64,000 nucleotides of DNA from assembly GCA_029846755.1 (NCBI GenBank), contig JARWBI010000011.1, positions 39,218 through 103,217 of the forward strand, read 5' to 3'. The notes below the pieces were generated by a model. That model was given only the letters and a program-made list of their open reading frames with translations, was not told the origin of the DNA and did no database searches. Origin of the DNA: Falsirhodobacter flavus (lineage in GTDB: Bacteria; Pseudomonadota; Alphaproteobacteria; Rhodobacterales; Rhodobacteraceae). This document shows, piece after piece, positions 17,785 to 26,065 of this stretch (position 1 is its first letter; the number at the start of each line of letters is the position of its first letter). The position numbers and the translations under genes were made by a program.

Positions 17785-18116
17785 GACCTCGTGTTTAGAC
17801 CTTCCAGAACTTCCCAGATTTTCTCAGGGCTGCGGAGTTCGGGCACGATCGGAATCTCGACCGTCTTCCAAGTGGGGAGGTGATCGCGCAGAAGCGCGCG
17901 GATGCCCTGAAACGACTTGAGCAACCGTGGCTCATAGACGTGCTGCTTGAGGAGGAGCTTTGCTTCCCCATCTGCCTTTATGAGCATGACGAACCAACCA
18001 ACGATGTCATCGGAGTCCGGGTCCTCTTTTCCGAGGCAGTAAAAGCGCAGCTTCGCCTTGGGATCGGAGAGTTCTTCGGGCAAACCCGCTTCCCAGACCA
18101 ACTTCGGTGGCATCAT
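17778..18116 (-). CDS. Hypothetical protein, 112 aa
   Basis: 112 aa, soluble, no leader and no recognised domain, starting MMPPKLVWEAGLPEEL with AAGGA upstream. A hydrophobic core strand pattern (LRFYCLGKE, DIVGWFVMLIKADGEAKLLL) suggests a small alpha/beta protein. It sits between the tra operon and the FadL gene on the same strand and ends in its own terminator. It may regulate transfer, but nothing in the sequence proves it. Confidence 0.6.
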   Translation of the reverse strand: MMPPKLVWEAGLPEELSDPKAKLRFYCLGKEDPDSDDIVGWFVMLIKADGEAKLLLKQHVYEPRLLKSFQGIRALLRDHLPTWKTVEIPIVPELRSPEKIWEVLEGLNTRSN

Positions 18117-18323
18117 GGGGTTCGTTCCTTTCTTAAAAATATGTGGCAGATAGCTACTGTTCCATCACTAGCAAGTCTCAATAGCAGATTGCGGGTCCAG
18201 CGCCACTATGTTTGCGGGCAAGAGACAGTAGCCTGCCAAAACCCGATCTGGGGTTACTCTGAGGTGCGCGGTTCTACCTTTAACGACCGCCCCTATTGAC
18301 CTTGGGCAAGCCCGGTGCACTGG

Positions 18324-18357
18324 AGGGTGGCCGTCGGGAATAATCTGCGGCCACCCT
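18324..18357 (-). terminator. Stem-loop downstream of the FadL-like gene
   Basis: A perfect 10-bp stem AGGGTGGCCG / CGGCCACCCT with a 14-nt loop, 16 nt after the stop of the FadL-like gene. No U tract follows, so it may be a weak or factor-assisted terminator. It marks the end of the rcgA-rcgR-fadL-like unit. Confidence 0.55.
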
Positions 18358-18372
18358 AGAAGCCGATTACCG

Positions 18373-19527
18373 CTAGAAGCTGTAACCGATCTTTACACCC
18401 GCACCCCATGCGTGGCTGCCTTCCACATCTGCTATGGATACGGGCGGGGTCCCCAGTGTCGGTTTGGCATCGCCAAGTGCCGCATAGGTGACACCTGTCG
18501 TTACCTTGATCCGATCACGGGTATAGATGGCCGCCAGAGTAATGCTCTTGCTCCCATTAGTGGGTGCAAGGGGTGACACCTCATCACTCCCCGCTTTTTC
18601 GAAGCTAAAGCTGACAGCGCCCGACCAACTATCGCTGAAGGCGTGACCGACGCCGAGCATGTAGGTTGTGGAGTCGTTCAGATAGACAAGACCATTGCCC
18701 GTCACCTGCCAAAGCCTTTCTGGATCGATCCGGAAGGTTGACCACTCTACCCAGCGGATCGATCCGAAAAGCAGCGTCTTTGGCGTTATTCCCGTTTGGA
18801 AGGCGATATTCCACGACTCGGGCGTCGACACCTTCAATGGCGAGGAACCATCCAGAAGCGGTAGGCCGGGTGCGGGGCCAGGTCCATCAGGGTCCACCAA
18901 TGGACCCTGCTCCGTGGCCTGAAAATGATTGTCTATGGGGGAGGTGTAGGTCATCGACACTCGGGCGCCAATCTCGGGCCTTTCCCATGACACACCCGCG
19001 AGCCAGCCGTATGCCGTATCTTCGTCCACGCTCATATTGTAGCCACTGACGGGACCGAAGGCCGCGCCACCAACGGCCACACTGCCGTCTGTTCGCAAGG
19101 CTCTGATCCCTGCATGGACCCCGAAGGGGCTTTGCGGCAACTTGTAACGGACGACGCCGGTGACGCTCAAACTGCTGACATCGACACCCGTGCCCCCAAG
19201 CATGAACGATCCGCCTTCAGGGTAGAGAAGATCCGCGCCGAGGGGCTGGTCGATCATCAGGGCGGCTGACCAGTCCTCGTTGAACTGGTGCTTATAGGCA
19301 AGACCGGTGGAGTTATAGGAGCCGAGAATGTTTCCTGTCTTGCTACCGAATGCCCCTCGATCTGATCCCGATGCACTTGGGGACACGTGGCCATAGCTCA
19401 ACTCGAAATAGTTGCCCTTTTCAAAAAGCGGACCGAGAAACTGGCTGTTACGTTCGATGCCGCCTCCGACCGCAGGGGCGTTACCGAGCATGAATAGTCC
19501 TGTTCCTATGACATACGCGCGTTTCAC
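18373..19527 (-). CDS. FadL/OmpP1/TodX-family outer-membrane transporter
   Basis: 384 aa with an N-terminal leader (weak, ending near GNAPAVGGGIERN) and a beta-barrel ending in the outer-membrane signature IGYSF. The GERN-like segment and repeated amphipathic strands (for example YGWLAGVSWERPEIGARVS, MTYTSPI) fit FadL-type channels that import long-chain or hydrophobic compounds. It starts 15 nt after the RcgR-like gene and is co-directional, so it is probably co-transcribed. In that setting it could move a lipophilic signal across the outer membrane, which is inference. Confidence 0.8.
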   Translation of the reverse strand: MKRAYVIGTGLFMLGNAPAVGGGIERNSQFLGPLFEKGNYFELSYGHVSPSASGSDRGAFGSKTGNILGSYNSTGLAYKHQFNEDWSAALMIDQPLGADLLYPEGGSFMLGGTGVDVSSLSVTGVVRYKLPQSPFGVHAGIRALRTDGSVAVGGAAFGPVSGYNMSVDEDTAYGWLAGVSWERPEIGARVSMTYTSPIDNHFQATEQGPLVDPDGPGPAPGLPLLDGSSPLKVSTPESWNIAFQTGITPKTLLFGSIRWVEWSTFRIDPERLWQVTGNGLVYLNDSTTYMLGVGHAFSDSWSGAVSFSFEKAGSDEVSPLAPTNGSKSITLAAIYTRDRIKVTTGVTYAALGDAKPTLGTPPVSIADVEGSHAWGAGVKIGYSF

Positions 19528-19542
19528 GAGGGTTCCTTACTG

Positions 19543-20544
19543 CTATCGTTCAAAAAACTGCTGCAGGCTGATGCCTGCCATCAAACTGAAGGGCGGCAAA
19601 GCCAAGGAGTAGTGGCCGCAGGGCAGCTCTTTCAAAGTCAGGTCCGCACCCGCTTGCTTTAAATCTCTGACGAACCTTCTGGTCAGATCTGGCCGGACAA
19701 CCTTATCCCGCCGAGCAAGGACCACCTGGAGGTCCAGATCGGATCGCGAGAGGCGCTGCACGTATGCGCCCAGATCACATGGCCTCCATGCTTTTCGCAG
19801 GTCAGTTAAACTCATAGCTGGTTCAAGGCCCTTGCGGATGGCATGGGTTGCCCGCCCTGACCAAACCATGTCAGCGAGGCTGTCAGCCGTCAGAAATAGG
19901 GATGCCTTGGAAACATCAGGATCATGGGCCGCTACAAGACCCGCCACCCAAGACCCCAAGCTCATTCCAAGGACTGAGATTCCTTCGAAACCACGCCCTT
20001 TCAGCCATTGTATGATCGAACGACCATCCAAAGTTGCTTGCCTGACCGATTGCAGGGTTCGTCCAAGATTGGCGCTCAGCATGAAGTCAGCATGCGCGGC
20101 ACCGGGGCGCCCCCGCTCGAAGTGATACGGCATCGCTACTTCAATGACGGTGAGGCCGCGGCGGCGGAAGTATCCTTCTAGGAGACTCTGGCGAGACGAC
20201 GCATTCCAGTGATGAAAGACCAGCAAGGCACGGCGCGAGGAGCGAGCTTGGTTGACCTTGGCGACGACACGATTGTTCTCAGGGATGCCGGTTTGGACAG
20301 ATGAGGCAAAGCTAAGCCAGCCGTTGTCATATTCGAACTGCGGTGCATAGGCGTCCGGCAAGCTGTAATAGGATGGATCGCTTACGGCCATTTCGGCTCG
20401 ACGATAGAACCCATCGAGGTCGATGTTATGATCACCGTCAGGAAAAGCTTCTTCCACCCCAAGGTGAAAAGTTTCAGGGGCCTTCACCTTTTCACCTTGG
20501 ACGGCGCGTTGCTCGTCCCACCGATCCAGAATGCTAAGAAGCAT
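19543..20544 (-). CDS. rcgR: Alpha/beta hydrolase, RcgR-like putative lactone hydrolase
   Basis: 333 aa from ATG 20544, overlapping the end of the upstream gene by 11 nt. The nucleophile elbow GMSLGSW, a late acid (ARRDKVV) and a catalytic His (LPCGHYS) give the alpha/beta-hydrolase triad. The protein resembles the RcgR family, annotated as putative quorum-lactone hydrolases next to rcgA near alphaproteobacterial conjugation genes; that name comes from memory of the family, not from a search. A longer in-frame start would overlap the upstream gene by about 90 nt and is less likely. Confidence 0.6.
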   Translation of the reverse strand: MLLSILDRWDEQRAVQGEKVKAPETFHLGVEEAFPDGDHNIDLDGFYRRAEMAVSDPSYYSLPDAYAPQFEYDNGWLSFASSVQTGIPENNRVVAKVNQARSSRRALLVFHHWNASSRQSLLEGYFRRRGLTVIEVAMPYHFERGRPGAAHADFMLSANLGRTLQSVRQATLDGRSIIQWLKGRGFEGISVLGMSLGSWVAGLVAAHDPDVSKASLFLTADSLADMVWSGRATHAIRKGLEPAMSLTDLRKAWRPCDLGAYVQRLSRSDLDLQVVLARRDKVVRPDLTRRFVRDLKQAGADLTLKELPCGHYSLALPPFSLMAGISLQQFFER

Positions 20545-22150
20545 TGAGCTTTTCTCGCGAGGATTTTTTGAGGATGAAGTCAAATTCTGGATCGAACAGC
20601 GCGTAGGCTGCCAGAATTGTCGCACAACCCATCAGCATGACCCAGCCTACGAACGAGCCAACAAGAATATAAGCGGCGAATAGGATGAAAAGGACCGTCA
20701 TCATCATGCTAAAGAGCTTTTTATTATCTGCATAAAACTTCAAGCGAACCGTTCCATATACAAAAACAAAAAGTGTGGCCAGTATGACAATCATACTGCT
20801 AAATTGATTGGGAAGCGTTACATTCAAATACGAGCCGGTATGATCACTGAGGTTGGTCACTGCGTTGATATCAAGCAATAGCCATGAGACAATGGTCGTG
20901 CCATTAGAGGCGAGATACCTATCTTGCAAATTCATTGCCGTAGCAATCAGGACTACCAGTAACAAGCACCGATAGGCGCACTTCATGATAGCTGCACGTA
21001 GTCTGCGTTTTTCGTCCTCGGGAAACTGAAATGATTCACCATCAAGGCGATCAAGCATTTTGCCGCAATCATTGATGATTTTGTAGAGCAGTATCAGGCC
21101 GACAAACAGCAAGTAAAAACACAAGCTCATATAGACGTAAGTAAGTGCTGTGAAGAAAATGGATTCCTTGACGCTGATTTCGTCAGGTCGCAGGAGAGCA
21201 ACCGTTCCCCAATCCGTTGCGTAGTCGTTTTTTCCGCTCAATAGCGGTTCGAGTCGGACGCCGATCCACTGGATTACACCCGCGAACACAGTGCATATCA
21301 GAAAGACTGCCCAAAACGTGAATTTTGATTTTTCAACAACCTCCGGCCACGGCTTGAATTGATGTGTCAACTCACAATGAGATAGAATTAGAGGCCTGCC
21401 CTCTCGCTTCCAGAACAAGAGCGTTTCCACTATGAAGCCAAGAAATAGCGGAAGTAAGACAAGGAAAAGCACTGTCCAATTTGGTGCCCACCAATACCCT
21501 ACTTGTTTGTCCAAGCCGCCGTATTCATAGGTCACATTGTGGACCCCGATGATGAGCGCCAAAAAGCCTAAACCGACTGCCCCTGCAAATACTGAAGCAG
21601 GGAGATCAATCGGAGAACCGTGGCTGAATAGGGCTTCGGAGGCCCGTGCCAGTGAGAATTTCCGCTTTTCTGGCCGACCCTCTCGGGTAGCTTGAACAGG
21701 TGCCTCGGAAGGCTTCGGAAGAATGTCCGGCGCGATCAAAGGCGCTGGTAGCGGTTTCGGTGCGATATCACGGGCCGACCTGCGCTGTTGCTTCGCCCGT
21801 TTCTCCCGCTTTTGAGCTGCTAGAGCGGCGCTTAGGATTACCTGCCATTCGGCTGTAGCCGTCTGATCGTCGCATCCGAAAACCCTCGCTAGCCACCGGA
21901 TGTTCTGGGCGCTCACCCCCCGCTCGTTCTCTTGGAACCAGAGTTGCACGGTTCGCAACTCAATGCCGGACCTATTGCCGTCGAACTGCGAAATTGCTGT
22001 CGCCAGTAGGTCTGGGGTCCACGGGCCGGCCGGGAAACCGTCTGGGCCAACAGGTCGGCCAGCGCCAGCAGCCGCCAGCCTTATGAAAAGAACTTTGAAA
22101 GTGCTGCCGTCATCTGCTGGAGGAACAAAATATTTTCCTTTTTTTATCAA
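20534..22150 (-). CDS. rcgA: RcgA-like membrane protein with N-terminal helix-turn-helix-like region
   Basis: 538 aa from a TTG at 22150 with GGAAG 11 nt upstream. The N-terminal 100 residues (FVPPADDGSTFKVLFIRL; LRTVQLWFQENERGVSAQNIRWLARVF) look like a soluble HTH-type domain. A basic, proline-rich linker follows (about 110-165), then six to eight membrane helices. It resembles RcgA-family putative transporters found beside rcgR and rhizobial-type conjugation genes. The DNA is clearly more AT-rich than the tra operon, which suggests separate acquisition. A fusion of a DNA-binding-like domain to a membrane domain could sense a signal; function is unproven. Confidence 0.6.
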   Translation of the reverse strand: MIKKGKYFVPPADDGSTFKVLFIRLAAAGAGRPVGPDGFPAGPWTPDLLATAISQFDGNRSGIELRTVQLWFQENERGVSAQNIRWLARVFGCDDQTATAEWQVILSAALAAQKREKRAKQQRRSARDIAPKPLPAPLIAPDILPKPSEAPVQATREGRPEKRKFSLARASEALFSHGSPIDLPASVFAGAVGLGFLALIIGVHNVTYEYGGLDKQVGYWWAPNWTVLFLVLLPLFLGFIVETLLFWKREGRPLILSHCELTHQFKPWPEVVEKSKFTFWAVFLICTVFAGVIQWIGVRLEPLLSGKNDYATDWGTVALLRPDEISVKESIFFTALTYVYMSLCFYLLFVGLILLYKIINDCGKMLDRLDGESFQFPEDEKRRLRAAIMKCAYRCLLLVVLIATAMNLQDRYLASNGTTIVSWLLLDINAVTNLSDHTGSYLNVTLPNQFSSMIVILATLFVFVYGTVRLKFYADNKKLFSMMMTVLFILFAAYILVGSFVGWVMLMGCATILAAYALFDPEFDFILKKSSREKLNAS

Positions 22151-22624
22151 ATGCTTGCAAACTTCCGTTTCGTTCCGGTTCGCGCAGGTTCGTATCGTAT
22201 CGTGCTCTGACCATCAAATATTATTTACCAGTTCGTGTGTCGCCACGCGCTGACACCCAACTTTCCGCGTCCGCACACTGAACGCGGTTCTTGGAGCATT
22301 GTAGCTGCTGGCCTCGCCAGCCTCGAAAACGGAGAAAACGTTACGCAAATCCTCTCTGGTCCGGTTGCGGCGGATTGGCTTCAGATTTTCGGAGTTCGGA
22401 GTTCGGAGTTCGGAGTTCGGAGTTCGGAGTTCGGAGTCGGGCACGAGTGGGTGATATTCCCATATAGTGTATACGTATGCCGCCAGACTTAGATTCTCAG
22501 AATGGTGGTAAACCAAAAACTAGTGGCGTATTGAAAAGACGCTACATACTGTGTTACATGGCCGCAAACCCTGCAGTTCGCGGCTTCCGTTGCCCTAAGG
22601 GCAAACGTTCGAGAAGGTTCCAAA
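22151..22624. other. Intergenic region upstream of rcgA
   Basis: About 470 nt without a convincing gene. It separates the divergent rcgA-like gene and a small unknown gene and contains a seven-copy heptamer repeat. Frames crossing the repeat give repetitive peptides and have no ribosome site. The promoters of both flanking genes should lie here. Confidence 0.5.
22388..22436. repeat. Tandem heptamer repeat, seven copies of TTCGGAG
   Basis: Seven perfect head-to-tail copies of TTCGGAG (49 nt), followed by a degenerate TCGG. It lies about 240 nt upstream of the rcgA-like start. The 7-nt period can vary by slippage, and it may alter promoter spacing or simply be neutral. Confidence 0.95.
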
Positions 22625-22993
22625 ATGACGCCTATCCCCGCCTCGGAGAAAAATTTCCGTGTCTATGTGAAACGATCCGGTTTCGTGGATATCACAAGGG
22701 CTACGACTGACGATGAAGATGGCTCGCCCTGCTTCACGCTCTCGACCGAAGTGAAAAATAGCCGCTATGCGTTTCTCTATGCTAAAACCCGACCGGAACC
22801 GCGCTCCTTCAGTTCCGAAAGCGCGATTACCCAGCAGCTCATCAAGTGGGGCTTGAAGGTAGCTGCCTTGCCTGTCGTGGATGGCTTAAGCCGTTGCTAC
22901 CTCGAAAGCTCGAATTTAGGTCTCAAACAGCCTGCCACTACGACGCCGATCGAGGCGGCCAACCGTGGGCGTCGCTTAGTGGCATCGCGGTGA
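22625..22993 (+). CDS. Hypothetical protein, 122 aa
   Basis: 122 aa, soluble, starting MTPIPASEKNFRVYVKRSG after a GAGAAGG ribosome site. It begins with a short beta-rich segment (FRVYVKRSGFVDIT) and has a Ser-rich middle, and no family is recognised. It is divergent from the rcgA-like gene and is followed within 220 nt by an IS110 element, so its 3' end may have been altered by the insertion. Confidence 0.5.
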   Translation: MTPIPASEKNFRVYVKRSGFVDITRATTDDEDGSPCFTLSTEVKNSRYAFLYAKTRPEPRSFSSESAITQQLIKWGLKVAALPVVDGLSRCYLESSNLGLKQPATTTPIEAANRGRRLVASR

Positions 22994-23206
22994 TATGGCA
23001 GCCTTCCAACCCGATCGATCTGGTCATGACCCGACGTTACCGCCCCTATTCGTTCGGATGCGATAGCAAACCAGAACACTCGTTCCGTTAGACCCCATGA
23101 TCGCTGGGTGAGCTGACTGGGGCGGCGGCCTCTCCCACGGCATTCTCTGTTCGAGGGTTGCGTCAGGTTGGCTGGCGCCGAGCCTCAAGAATGGGGGAGA
23201 GACCGC

Positions 23207-24337
23207 ATGGAGCATACCACGTTCATCGGGTTGGACGTCCACAAGGCGTCGATATCGGTCGCCGTTGCGCAGGGCTTACGTGGCGGCGAGATCCGGCACC
23301 GGGGATCGGTGCCGAACCGCCCGGAGCACATTCGCAAGCTGGTGGAGAAGCTTGCTGCGGCCGGGGCGGCACTGCATTTCTGTTATGAGGCCGGTCCTTG
23401 CGGCTATGGCCTGCACCGCCAGCTTGTCGAGCTCGGGCACGACTGCATCGTGGTCGCACCCTCGCTGATCCCCGTGAAGGCCGGGGATCGGGTGAAGACC
23501 GACCGCCGTGACGCGGTGATGCTGGCCAAGCTGCATCGCCCGGGCGAGCTGACAGCGGTCTGGGTGCCGGATGCGGCCCATGAGGCGATGCGCGATCTGG
23601 TCCGCGCTCGGGCGACAGCAGTGCGGGTAGCGGGCAAGGCGCGCCAGCACCTCCAGGGTTTCCTGCTTCGCCACAGCCGGATCTATCCCGGCAAAAAGGG
23701 CTGGACCGGGGCCTACCGGCGCTGGCTCGCGTTGGTCCGGTTCACGTATCCCGCGCAGCAGATCGTCCTGCAGGATTACATCGACGCGGTTGCCGATGCC
23801 GAGGCGCGGGTGGAGCGGCTGACAGGACAGATCGCGGATCTGCTGCCGCACTGGAGCCTCGCGCCGGTGGTAGAGGCCGTTCAGGCGATGCGCGGCGTGG
23901 GGTTCATCGTTGCGGTGACGGTGGTGGCCGAGGTGGGTGACTTCCAGCGCTTTGAGAGCCCGCGCCAGCTGATGGCCTATCTGGGGCTGACGCCATCGGA
24001 ACATTCCAGCGGCGCCAGCGTGCGGCGGGGCGGGATCACCAAGGCGGGCAGCGGGCTCGCCAGGCGCGCGTTGATCGAGGGGGCCTGGAGCTATCGGATG
24101 CAGGCGCGGATCAGTGTGAAGCTGCTGGCCCGGATCGAAGCGCTTCCCAAGGTGGTGCGCGACATCGCCTGGAAGGGCCAGCTCCGGATGTGCCAGCGTT
24201 ACCGACACCTGATCGCGGCCGGCAAGGCGAAGGTCGTGGTAGTGACCGCGATCGCGCGCGAGATGCTGGGCTTTGTCTGGGCCATCGCCCGGGCCGTGAC
24301 TGCGCCACCCGCCAGCCCGGACGCCACTGCAGCCTAA
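23207..24337 (+). CDS. IS110-family transposase
   Basis: 376 aa from ATG 23207 with GGGGGAGAG upstream. The N-terminal DEDD-type domain starts TTFIGLDVHKASISVAV and contains KTDRRDA; the C-terminal Transposase_20 domain contains MRGVGFIVAVTVVAEVGDF and AYLGLTPSEHSSG. IS110 elements lack classic inverted repeats and use DEDD recombinases. The frame is intact, so this copy may be active. The element ends cannot be fixed by eye. Confidence 0.9.
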   Translation: MEHTTFIGLDVHKASISVAVAQGLRGGEIRHRGSVPNRPEHIRKLVEKLAAAGAALHFCYEAGPCGYGLHRQLVELGHDCIVVAPSLIPVKAGDRVKTDRRDAVMLAKLHRPGELTAVWVPDAAHEAMRDLVRARATAVRVAGKARQHLQGFLLRHSRIYPGKKGWTGAYRRWLALVRFTYPAQQIVLQDYIDAVADAEARVERLTGQIADLLPHWSLAPVVEAVQAMRGVGFIVAVTVVAEVGDFQRFESPRQLMAYLGLTPSEHSSGASVRRGGITKAGSGLARRALIEGAWSYRMQARISVKLLARIEALPKVVRDIAWKGQLRMCQRYRHLIAAGKAKVVVVTAIAREMLGFVWAIARAVTAPPASPDATAA

Positions 24338-24719
24338 AGAAGGAAAGATCGCCCGGATCAGGCCGATGCACAGGGCTAGGGGCGGAACGCGGTGGGGAAC
24401 CCTCGTGCCCTGTTATGGGCCGACACAGTCGACGCCCGATCCCTAGACCGAGGCAGCCCCAGGACGTAACCACGGTCATGCGGTAGCCAACCCGCGCATG
24501 AGAGCTTGCTCAACCGTCGTCTCAGTTCCGCCTCCTGCCCTGCGCATCCACATTACGACGCACCCGGCCAAGCCGGATTAAATGCCATGGAATAAGGGGT
24601 TGACTGCGATCATGAGAGCAGGCTGCTGAAGAAGGCCGGCATGAGGAACGGTTTTCCCCGACGCGGATGCTGGGTGGGCCTGGATCAGCCGCAGTCAGAC
24701 CTGACTGCGGCTCCCCCGG
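24338..24719. other. IS110 3' flank and IS remnant, no gene seen
   Basis: About 380 nt between the IS110 transposase and the truncated IS5-family transposase. It should contain the right end of the former and the end of the latter. No frame with coding character or ribosome site was found. Confidence 0.4.
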
Positions 24720-25517
24720 TCAGCGCGCCAGCAGTTTCGGCAGTCTGGCGAGGTTGCACGCCGCCATTGTCAGCGTGAAGCGGGCGCGCACGCGCTCGAT
24801 GCCGCGATACAGGGTCTGCGCCATGCCGCCGACCGTTTTGACCCAGCCGAATGGTTCCTCGATCTTCTTCCGGCGCCGCTGTGATTTGGCGTAGCCGGAG
24901 TGCCGGGTGGTTCTGCCGTCGATGGCGGAGTGTCGGGACTTCTGGGCGACGTGTGGCGTGACCACCATTTGGCGCAGCTCGGCGACGAAGTCCGCGCTGT
25001 CGTAACCGCGGTCTGCGGCCAAGGTCAGGCGCCGGGTCGATCCGGGTGAATGGCGATTGAGCATGTCGATGGCGGCACGGCGCTCGGCGTGCCCGTCAGC
25101 TTGCGTCAGTTCCGCCTGCACGATCAGGCCGGAACGGTTCTCCATCAGGCTATGACCCATGAAGCACAGCATGGCCCCGGTGCCGGGGGACTTCTTGAAC
25201 AGCCGGGCCTCTGGATCGGTCCTCGACGCATGGGTGGCATTCGACCGCCGTTCACCACGGAAATCGACTTCGGCGTTGCGGTTGCGGCGTGTGGGGCGGG
25301 TCATCGGATTAGGCTCGGCGATGGACTGGTCAGAGGAAGATGTGGATGGCGCATTGGTATCTGGCGGATCGTCCGGATCGTCGTCCCCGTCGGAGATCGA
25401 CTTTTCCTTCGGCTGGAAGCTCTTCATTGACGCCCAGGCCTTTACCAGGGTGCCGTCTACCGAGAAATGATCGCCCGACAGCAGTGGTGCCACCCCGCGA
25501 TGCGCCAGAATGGCGGC
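24720..25517 (-). pseudogene. IS5-family transposase, N-terminally truncated
   Basis: The C-terminal part (about 260 codons) of an IS5-like transposase: LLSGDHFSVDGTLVKAWASMKSF is the DDE core start, followed by an Asp-rich linker, the GHSLMENRSGL block and the C-terminal YREK-like region with KKIEEPFGWVKTV. The N-terminal third is missing because the IS21-like end at 25518 cuts it. The missing part is not present on the other side of the IS21 element, so a deletion or recombination followed the insertion. Confidence 0.85.
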
Positions 25518-25590
25518 TGTTGATTTCCACACGGAACTGACCCGGGTTTTCCATTGAGAAGTGACCCACCTCTAAGTTATGCGAACTGAG

Positions 25591-25760
25591 TCATTGTTGG
25601 GTCAAGGCATGTGCGATTTCCTTCTTCTTTCGGGTCGCGGCAGCTGTGCTGGCCTTGAAGCGGAAGCTATCGTTTCCGGTCTCCAGGATGTGGCATCGGT
25701 GGGTGAGGCGATCGAGCAGCGCGGTGGTCATCTTGGCATCACCGAAGACACTGGCCCATT
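25591..25760 (-). pseudogene. istB 3' fragment (IS21 helper ATPase)
   Basis: About 55 codons encoding the typical IstB C-terminus: [18 protein letters not shown] followed by [12 protein letters not shown]. The N-terminal ATPase domain is missing because the IS3 element begins at 25761. It cannot be functional. Confidence 0.85.
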
Positions 25761-25823
25761 TGGACCTGCATCGGTTCCGTTCCGGTCTTCTGAGAGCGAT
25801 GCTCTCATCAAAGGAGACAGGAT

Positions 25824-26065
25824 ATGGCAGCGACACACAGCGACGAATTCAAGCGTGATGCGGTTCGCATCGCACTCACCAGCGGTCTGACACGACGTCA
25901 GGTTGCGTCTGACCTCGGGGTCGGACTTTCGACTCTCGGCAAATGGATCCGGGCGATTTCCGATGAGGCGAAAGCACCGGAGCGTGATGGTGATCTTCTC
26001 CGCGAGAATGAACGGTTGCGGAAAGAGAACCGCACTCTCAGGGAGGAGAGGGAGGTGCTAAAAAA
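25824..26065 (+). pseudogene. IS3-family orfA, 3' end displaced by IS110
   Basis: Starts [18 protein letters not shown], a typical HTH_Tnp_1 domain followed by a leucine-zipper-like coiled coil (ENERLRKENRTLREEREVLK). The reading frame should end AAQFFAAQKP, and these codons lie at 27657-27690, on the other side of the IS110 insert. Intact, the stop would overlap the orfB start. Confidence 0.85.

Noticed and set aside
22388..22436. Possible CRISPR array
   Set aside because: Repeat unit is 7 nt without spacers and no cas genes are nearby.
22235..22492. Plus-strand frame through the heptamer repeat
   Set aside because: The product is a repetitive SSEFGVR peptide; no start site signal.
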